Part shown: positions 54,517 through 61,282 of the stretch, piece after piece
Numbering within the stretch: the first letter of the stretch is position 1
Layout: every line of letters starts with the position of its first letter
NCBI GenBank assembly: GCA_003990955.1
Contig: BIFV01000001.1
Coordinates: forward strand, 62,001-126,000
Origin: Sporomusaceae bacterium FL31
Lineage (GTDB): Bacteria > Bacillota > Negativicutes > DSM-1736 > Dendrosporobacteraceae
Direction of reading: 5' to 3'
DNA: 64,000 nucleotides
Notes under the pieces: generated by a model
Seen by the model: the letters and a program-made list of their open reading frames with translations, nothing else
Told to the model about the DNA's origin: nothing
The model's database searches: none
Made by a program: the position numbers and the translations under genes

Positions 54517-55855
54517 TTATATTGAACGTCCTCGTTATACTTGCGCTCTGGGGGGAGCTATTGCCACAGTGGAAGCTTTGCCGCGAGCCATCCCTATTTT
54601 ACATGCTCCGCCAGGCTGTGCCAGCAATACTGCCTGGACTCAAGCCGGAGGCTGTGGGTTGCAGGTTGGCGGCTATTGCGGCGGATTGAGTATGCCAGGA
54701 TCAAATGTTCAGGAACGTGAAGTGGTTTTTGGTGGTACTGAACGTCTGGAAGAGCAAGTGAAAAATTCACTGGATGTGATGGATGGTGATTTATACTTTA
54801 TCCTTACAAGCTGTGTTACTGAGGTCATAGGGGATGATATTGGCGCTGTTGTCAACCAATTTCGTGCTGATGGGGTAGAGATTATTGCTGCTGAAACTGG
54901 AGGTTTTAAGGGCAATTCTTATCTTGGTTATGATCTAGTATTGCAAAGCCTCTGGAAGAACTTCATTCAAGTTGCCAATAAGCCAGTAAAAGGTAAAGTG
55001 AACTTATGGGGAGTCCCTCCTTATTATGATGTGTTCTGGCGGGGAAATTTAGCCGGATTACGTGAACTCCTAATTAGCCTGGGACTGGAAGTGAATACTT
55101 TCTTCACAGTGGATGATTCGCTTGACTCTATAAAACAAGCCGGTCAGGCTGAATTGAATATTGTAGTGTCTAACGTGTATGGTGTGGACACTGCACAGCT
55201 GGCACAAGAAAAACATGGAATTCCTTTCATTAAATTACCGCTGCCAATTGGCCCTTCGGCAAGCAGTGAGTTTATAAGAACTGTTGGCAGTGCACTAAAG
55301 CTTGAATCTGTTTTGGTTGATTCTGTAATTTACAATGCCAATCAACGTTATTATCGACTGCTTGATCCAATTACCGATTGTTTTAATGATCTTGATTTAC
55401 AGAGGTATGCTGTTATCGTGGGTGATGCCAACTATACAGAGGCAATCAATCGTTTTCTTATTGAGGATTTGGGCTGGCTGCCACAAGTTGCCGTCATCAC
55501 TGACTCCCTTTATCAGGAGCAGTTAGAAGAGTTAGGGCGCAAAATCAAGCCGCTGCCTTCCGGCTTGCAGCCAAAAGTGATCTTCTCTACTGACACGAAT
55601 GATATAAGAAACCAGGTCAAAGAATATTGGAATACTCACCAAAGCGGTTATGGTAAGTATCTAAATCCTTTGTCACCATCCTTTGTGATTGGCAGTGCTT
55701 TGGATCGTGAATTAGCTAAAGATATTGGTGCGGCGCATTTAAGTGTCAGCTTTCCAGTTGCCAACCGAGCTGTCATAGAATGCGGTTACACCGGATTTAG
55801 CGGGGGGCTGAGACTTATCGAAGATCTTATCAGTACGATTATCATTGGCAGGTAA
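54509..55855 (+). CDS. NifK-like nitrogenase component 1 beta subunit, pair 3
   Basis: 448 aa. Cys12, Cys37 and Cys102 match the P-cluster set; two further cysteines (49 and 57, GGCG and GGYCGG) are peculiar to this pair. GTG 54509 is 8 nt after GGAGGT and overlaps the NifD-like end by 8 nt, the same overlap as in pair 2. A longer in-frame reading to 54284 would run through the NifD-like gene and is rejected. Last gene of the operon. Confidence 0.85.
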   Translation: MSNYIERPRYTCALGGAIATVEALPRAIPILHAPPGCASNTAWTQAGGCGLQVGGYCGGLSMPGSNVQEREVVFGGTERLEEQVKNSLDVMDGDLYFILTSCVTEVIGDDIGAVVNQFRADGVEIIAAETGGFKGNSYLGYDLVLQSLWKNFIQVANKPVKGKVNLWGVPPYYDVFWRGNLAGLRELLISLGLEVNTFFTVDDSLDSIKQAGQAELNIVVSNVYGVDTAQLAQEKHGIPFIKLPLPIGPSASSEFIRTVGSALKLESVLVDSVIYNANQRYYRLLDPITDCFNDLDLQRYAVIVGDANYTEAINRFLIEDLGWLPQVAVITDSLYQEQLEELGRKIKPLPSGLQPKVIFSTDTNDIRNQVKEYWNTHQSGYGKYLNPLSPSFVIGSALDRELAKDIGAAHLSVSFPVANRAVIECGYTGFSGGLRLIEDLISTIIIGR

Positions 55856-55857
55856 AA

Positions 55858-55903
55858 AAATAAATCACGCTTGTCATTTATTGACAAGCGTGATTTATTT
55901 TTC
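55858..55903 (+). terminator. Terminator of the corrinoid/nitrogenase-like operon
   Basis: TAAATCACGCTTGTCA (55861-55876) pairs perfectly with 55882-55897, then TTTTT. It is directly behind the NifK-like stop. Confidence 0.9.
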
Positions 55904-56034
55904 TTGTTTTGGAGATTGAAAATAGTTGTATGGCAGTGTTAACCTTGTATGAGGCAGAATCAGTAAAAAACGATGGTTCTACTTCATAACAATTTAATTT
56001 ATAATAGGTATAGTACTTAATAGGAGGTATTCTT

Positions 56035-56445
56035 ATGATCGAGGGTGTTAGTCATATTACCTTTATCGTGAAAGATTTGGAGGCATCAGCCAAATTTTTT
56101 ACCTATATATTTAAGGCTGTAGAAGTTTATTCAAGTGGAGAAGACACTTTCTCGATATCCCGTGAAAAATTCTTTTTGATTGGCGAACAGTGGATTGCTA
56201 TTATGGAAGGAAACTCAGACCTTTCTAGAACCTATAACCATATTGCCTTTAAAGTAGCTGATTGTGACTTAGAGAGCTACGAGAGCAGGATTCGAGAATT
56301 GGGTCTTGAATTTAAGACCCCCAGGCCTCGTGTTGAAGGCGAGGGGCGCTCATTATATTTTTATGATTATGATAATCATTTGTTTGAGCTTCATTCAGGA
56401 ACATTAGCAGCTCGATTAGCACGCTATCAAATTAAAGCTAAATAA
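56035..56445 (+). CDS. fosX: FosX-like fosfomycin hydrolase (VOC family)
   Basis: 136 aa, the exact family length. SHITFIVKDL, YSSGEDTFS, EKFFLIGEQW, TYNHIAFKV, RPRVEGEGRS and YFYDYDNHLFELH follow Listeria FosX closely. Metal ligands His7, the His of TYNHIAF and the Glu of LFELH are in place, so Mn-dependent hydration of the fosfomycin epoxide is expected. AGGAGG precedes ATG 56035. No mobile element flanks it. Confidence 0.88.
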   Translation: MIEGVSHITFIVKDLEASAKFFTYIFKAVEVYSSGEDTFSISREKFFLIGEQWIAIMEGNSDLSRTYNHIAFKVADCDLESYESRIRELGLEFKTPRPRVEGEGRSLYFYDYDNHLFELHSGTLAARLARYQIKAK

Positions 56446-56580
56446 GTAAAAAAATGAAAAACTTTGAAAAGCATGAATGATTTGTCCAATAATTGGTAAT
56501 AGATAATCGAAAAGTTTCATATACTATTTTCAGCGGGAATTAACTGTTCGGCAAAGGATACAAGATAAAGGGGTGCCGCT

Positions 56581-56871
56581 ATGAAACAGCTTTTCAAAGA
56601 AAAAGTTAGTAAGTTTGGGTCACTGATTAGTTTAATTGCGATCACCACAATGCTAGTTGTTTTTTCGCTAGTTCTGCCTGAATTCATTGGCTCGGCTGCA
56701 GGGAGAATTTTTATTGTGGTATGGGCATTAACGGCAATTATTGCGTTTATTGCTCATGTGACGAGAATGAATCGGCAGCGTCCACGCTACAATATACCGA
56801 GATTTGCTGTAAAAAAAGACGTACGTACCAACAAAATGGCACGTACGCAACGGAGTTCAATGCGAGGTTAA
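56581..56871 (+). CDS. Small two-helix membrane protein, unknown function
   Basis: 96 aa with two hydrophobic segments (about residues 12-37 and 40-60) and a basic tail rich in Arg and Lys. I recognise no family. AAGGGG precedes ATG 56581. It lies close to, and converges with, the class III aminotransferase gene. Confidence 0.6.
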   Translation: MKQLFKEKVSKFGSLISLIAITTMLVVFSLVLPEFIGSAAGRIFIVVWALTAIIAFIAHVTRMNRQRPRYNIPRFAVKKDVRTNKMARTQRSSMRG

Positions 56872-56873
56872 TC

Positions 56874-58160
56874 TTATAGGGATGACAGAACGTCATCCAA
56901 GTTATTGAGTAAGTGATCTAGATCTGATTGTGTAATAATAAGCGGTGGTTGAAAGGCCAGGACATTGCGGTTGGGACCATTTTTTCCAACCAAGAAGCCC
57001 CGGTCTTTCATTTTTTCTAAAATCATATCAACTTCACTGATTGCAGGCTCATGATCAGGGAGAACCAATTCGGCTCCCAGCATTAAGCCGAGGCCGCGAA
57101 CATCGCCGATAATGGGATGTTTCTCTTGCAATTGTTTTAACCCTTTTTTCAAATACAAGCCAAGTTCAGCGGCCCGATCCGGGAGATTTTGTTTGCTAAT
57201 GACATCAAGTGTAGCCAAACCTGCAGCAGCGGTTACCGGGTTTCCGCCAAGCGTTGAGGCACCTGGACGGGTGTATTTATCAGCAACTTCCGCTCGTGCG
57301 ATAAAAGCGCCTACCGGAGTTCCATTGGCCAGTGCTTTAGCCATGGTCATAATATCTGGTTCAACGCCATAATGTTCAATGGCAAACATTTTGCCTGTTC
57401 GGCCAAAGCCTGTCTGAACTTCGTCAATAATTAATAAAATACCATAGTGATCGAGTATTTCTTTCACTCGTTTAAAATAGCCTGGTGGTGGTGTGATCAT
57501 TCCGCCATTTCCTTGAATTGGTTCAGCAATCATTGCAGCTACTTGACCGGAAGTTGCTGTTTTGATCACAGTCTCAATTTCATTGGCACAGGCTAAATCG
57601 CACTCCGGATATCTTTTATGCATGGGGCAGCGATAGCAATAGGCATTAGGAGCAAAACTGATACCGCCTACAGGAGTTGTATCGGTACGCCAGAAACTGA
57701 GCCCTGTTAAGCTCATGGTTAGTTTCGTGCGGCCATGCAAACCTTGGCGTAGACTGATAAATTCATGCTTACCGGTATAAATCGAAGCAAGTAATGCGGC
57801 TCCTTCGTTGGCTTCAGTTCCACTGGCGCAAAAGAAGGACTTTTGCAAACTGCCTGGAGTTACACTAGCAAGGCGCTCGGCAAGATTAACGATGTTTTGA
57901 GTTAGATAAATGGTGGTGGTGTGTTGCAGTGTTGTTACTTGCTCGCAGATGGCTTTTGTTATTTCCGGATTGCAGTGGCCACAGTTGACCACAGATACAC
58001 CAGCAAAACAATCTAAATATTGCTTTCCTGTTTGATCATAAAGATACTGCATTTCACCACGAACTAACTGCATAGGCTGCTTATAGAAATGATAAACACA
58101 GGGAATTAAATAATCACGTTTTTTTTGCAAAATTTCGTCTGGCCCAATATAACTGGTCAT
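56874..58160 (-). CDS. Class III PLP aminotransferase
   Basis: About 428 aa of the acetylornithine/GABA/alanine-glyoxylate 2 type: ASGTEANEGA, LIIDEVQTGFGRTGKMF and the PLP lysine in MTMAKALANG. Transfers amino groups from omega-amino or beta-amino acids. ATG 58160 is 6-7 nt from GAGGTG, better than GTG 58169. It lies 30 nt after the U32 gene and may share its transcript. Confidence 0.85.
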   Translation of the reverse strand: MTSYIGPDEILQKKRDYLIPCVYHFYKQPMQLVRGEMQYLYDQTGKQYLDCFAGVSVVNCGHCNPEITKAICEQVTTLQHTTTIYLTQNIVNLAERLASVTPGSLQKSFFCASGTEANEGAALLASIYTGKHEFISLRQGLHGRTKLTMSLTGLSFWRTDTTPVGGISFAPNAYCYRCPMHKRYPECDLACANEIETVIKTATSGQVAAMIAEPIQGNGGMITPPPGYFKRVKEILDHYGILLIIDEVQTGFGRTGKMFAIEHYGVEPDIMTMAKALANGTPVGAFIARAEVADKYTRPGASTLGGNPVTAAAGLATLDVISKQNLPDRAAELGLYLKKGLKQLQEKHPIIGDVRGLGLMLGAELVLPDHEPAISEVDMILEKMKDRGFLVGKNGPNRNVLAFQPPLIITQSDLDHLLNNLDDVLSSL

Positions 58161-58199
58161 AGTGATCACCTCATACGGTTTTGTTAAAAACGTTCGTGA

Positions 58200-60137
58200 T
58201 TACCGAGAAATACGGTAACGAAAAGCGCCAATTCCCAGTTCACGAGGACTGGATAAAGCAATTTTCTCAACAATGTCATGGTTTTGCTGGATTTCCTGTG
58301 CTGAATTTATTGCATCAAGCTGGTTGCGATAAGCACTGGCTAATATAGCGATCAGGTCAGGCGAATAATGCTGACCTTCAATTCGATAAGAAGCTGCCCC
58401 GCGCAGAACAGGAAGATAAGAATACAAGCAAAGATCTTTTGCAAATAAGATATGGTTGCGGCCATATTGGTCAATTTTAATAGGATGTTTTTCTCCAGCA
58501 GTATCCAATAATTCATATTGCTTATTGTACAAGTCTTGACTGGTGTCAAAGTTATAGCCGATTACAGCAGAAGGAATGCAGTGATCCATGATCATCGCCT
58601 CAATAGGACCATGAATAATCAGTTCTAATGGAAGCTGGGATTGATTAAGTAAGTTTTTAATCTGCTCGTGAGTAGCCTCTAGAGAAACTGTAGCTTGAGC
58701 AGCGCCATTGCTTTTTAGCCATTTAGCACTTAATTGATTGAAAATATTGAGCGAAAAGTCGGTATAGACAGCAAGATCACAGCATTTTTTTGCTAAGTTT
58801 AGCATGCCAATATTACTGACCATCACGCCATGAGGTTTAAGTGCATTCAGTTGGGTAAAGAATTGTTCCAGTTCGCTGCTTTCGCGTTCCATTGTGACTC
58901 GGGGAGTCGTTACGACGACTTTGGTATTGGACTGGTTGGCAATCTCAATAGCTTGAGCGATGGATGTAAGTGTCCAAGGTTTCGCTGGTTTAAAAGCCTC
59001 TCCACCTACATAAACAACATCGGCGCCATTGTCGCAAGCAGCAGTAAGGCTGGCCAGATCTGCAACTCTAATCGCTAAATCGGCTTTTTGAGCTATAATA
59101 GGTGCTGCATTCTCAGGAAGTACTGGCGCTGTGCTTAATCCAGCCTCTTTAACGGCTTGACTAAAGAAGCGTGGTTCGCGTTCACCCGTATAGCCAATTG
59201 CTTCAGCACCTGGATTTCCCAAAGCATAGCAGGAGGAGAAATCGCGGGAACGGTTTTCATATAAATCGTCCCAATCGTGCTCATTTATTGAATAACCCAT
59301 GGGATCGGCTATGTAACTGTCAATTGCTGTACGATAAGTTTTTACAATACGTCTGACAAAGTCGGCTGTGCGCATGCGTCCTTCAATTTTAAAAGAGCAA
59401 ACTCCGGACTGAATTAATTCCGGCAGATGCTTATACAGGCACATATCTTTTTGGGCAAGTTTAAATGGTCCGGGATCGTTTTCAGAGATTGGCTGCCCTG
59501 TTGCACCGTCGATCAATTGATAAGGCCAGCGGCATGGTTTTAAGCAGCGGCCGCGATTTGAACTCTGACCAAATAAAACACCGGAGTGCAGGCACTGACC
59601 ACTTTGTGCCACACACATGTCACCATGAACGAAATATTCAATTTCAATGCCTGTACGTTCTTTCAGTAACGCGATTTGAGCCAACGTCATTTCCCGGCTG
59701 ACAACAACCCGGGTAATTCCATATTCCTGCAGTTTGCGGACAGCATGCTCATTGTGGGTATTCATCATAACCGAAGTATGAAGCGGCACTGAAAAATTAA
59801 GCTCTCTTGCTAACTCCAAAATGGCTAAATCTTGGACGATTAAGGCATCTGGCTGAATTTGATCAAGCAGCTTCAGATAATCTCGCATGTTGCCAAGTTC
59901 ACGGTCGCTGATCAAATTGTTTACAGTTACATAGAGTTTAACATTATGTTTGTGGGCATATTCGACAGCTCTGGCTAATCCTTGATCGTCAAAATTGGTA
60001 TCTGTGCGGTGCATCCGCATGTTAAAACGTTTTCCCCCTAAATAAACGGCATCGGCTCCTGAGCCAATGGCTGCTTCAAGTACTTCCCAAGTACCGACAG
60101 GGGCTAACAACTCTACGGAATCACGTGATAATAACAT
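58200..60137 (-). CDS. U32-family protein (RlhA/TrhP-like)
   Basis: 645 aa. A first U32 domain with YLGGKRFNMR, VHGDMCVAQSGQC and RGRCLKPCRWP carries four cysteines that may hold a 4Fe-4S cluster; a second related half follows. E. coli relatives hydroxylate rRNA or tRNA rather than act as proteases. RlhA-like length. ATG 60137 follows AAGGAG. Divergent from nothing; minus-strand neighbours are on both sides. Confidence 0.8.
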   Translation of the reverse strand: MLLSRDSVELLAPVGTWEVLEAAIGSGADAVYLGGKRFNMRMHRTDTNFDDQGLARAVEYAHKHNVKLYVTVNNLISDRELGNMRDYLKLLDQIQPDALIVQDLAILELARELNFSVPLHTSVMMNTHNEHAVRKLQEYGITRVVVSREMTLAQIALLKERTGIEIEYFVHGDMCVAQSGQCLHSGVLFGQSSNRGRCLKPCRWPYQLIDGATGQPISENDPGPFKLAQKDMCLYKHLPELIQSGVCSFKIEGRMRTADFVRRIVKTYRTAIDSYIADPMGYSINEHDWDDLYENRSRDFSSCYALGNPGAEAIGYTGEREPRFFSQAVKEAGLSTAPVLPENAAPIIAQKADLAIRVADLASLTAACDNGADVVYVGGEAFKPAKPWTLTSIAQAIEIANQSNTKVVVTTPRVTMERESSELEQFFTQLNALKPHGVMVSNIGMLNLAKKCCDLAVYTDFSLNIFNQLSAKWLKSNGAAQATVSLEATHEQIKNLLNQSQLPLELIIHGPIEAMIMDHCIPSAVIGYNFDTSQDLYNKQYELLDTAGEKHPIKIDQYGRNHILFAKDLCLYSYLPVLRGAASYRIEGQHYSPDLIAILASAYRNQLDAINSAQEIQQNHDIVEKIALSSPRELGIGAFRYRISR

Positions 60138-60206
60138 AGGTTCATCTCCTTGACTGTAGACTGGTTTAGATCATACTTTAACGTTTGAAAGGATGTCTAA
60201 AGACGG

Positions 60207-61076
60207 TTATTCATAAATTTCTTTTGCTTGATTTATTAATTCAGCTGGCAACTCAATTCCCAAGTTGCAGGCTACGAACGAATTAAGTAATATTTCAGGT
60301 TGTTCAACTATTCCAATCGGTATACTGTCAGGCTGCGACCCTTGAAGAATTTGAATAGCTTGGATTGCGCAGTCTTTTCCTAAGTGAGTATGATTGGAAA
60401 CTAACGCGCCCAAAGCTCCGGCCGAGACATTTGGAGCATGTGAAGCGATAATCGGTAAATTGATTGCATCTGTATAATAGACAACAGTAGCAAAATTTTC
60501 TTCAATGATTCGGCCGATTGGCACAAATAATGCATCTAAGTTTGACGGTAAAAATTCTTCTAAACGGGATAAATCTTCTGGGCTACTGATTGGTAAATCA
60601 ATCAACTCGAAGGTTCCAGCTGCTGCAATGCGAAAATTATTGGTTTCTAACATGGCATTGGTATCTCCTGTGTGAAACAGGACTCCGACTTTTTTAGCTG
60701 TTGGCAGCAAGCGCTTAATGAAACTGATTTTGTCAGTGGCTTTGACCATACCTGCCATACCGGTTGCTTTACCGCCAGGCTGATTCATGGTTTTCGCCAA
60801 CCCAACACCAACCGGATCAAAAACAGGCGTGAAGACTACTGGTATATGATCAGCTAAATCTACGGCAGCTTTGGCTGCAGGCGTAGAGCAAGCAAATATC
60901 AGGTCAACTTTTGTTTCGGCAAGCTTATTCGCCAGTTTAGGAAGTTCAGACAAATTGCCATCAGCATTCAAATAGTGATACTTGACGTCAATTCCCGCTT
61001 CACATAAACCCTGTTTAAAACCGTTAACCGCATCATCCAAGTTTTGAGTTAGTTGTAGAATACCTATATTGTACAA
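60207..61076 (-). CDS. Signal-less ABC substrate-binding-like protein (PF04392)
   Basis: 289 aa with the full TrpX/PF04392 periplasmic-binding fold: GILQLTQNLDDAVNGFKQGL, FACSTPAAKAA, PVVFTPVFDPVGVGL and an ASHAPNVSAGAL segment. Unlike usual members it has no signal peptide or lipobox, and no permease or ATPase gene is adjacent. It may bind a ligand in the cytoplasm, or its exporter signal is lost. TTG 61076 has AGAGGTG upstream; I see no better start. Confidence 0.75.
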   Translation of the reverse strand: MYNIGILQLTQNLDDAVNGFKQGLCEAGIDVKYHYLNADGNLSELPKLANKLAETKVDLIFACSTPAAKAAVDLADHIPVVFTPVFDPVGVGLAKTMNQPGGKATGMAGMVKATDKISFIKRLLPTAKKVGVLFHTGDTNAMLETNNFRIAAAGTFELIDLPISSPEDLSRLEEFLPSNLDALFVPIGRIIEENFATVVYYTDAINLPIIASHAPNVSAGALGALVSNHTHLGKDCAIQAIQILQGSQPDSIPIGIVEQPEILLNSFVACNLGIELPAELINQAKEIYE

Positions 61077-61282
61077 AACAGTAACACCTCTTTAAATAAT
61101 TCTAACTAATACAATTTCCACATAAAAGTGATTAATACCTTCACTGCCTTATGATTTCACAGAATATTTTCAAAGGAGTTTATTATGTTTTTGTCGAAGA
61201 ATGCTCATGTTTGTCTTAAGTAAGCGAACAAATGAGAGCTGCAGATTGTCAAATAATGAACTTGGGAGAGGTAGTAGTCAAT

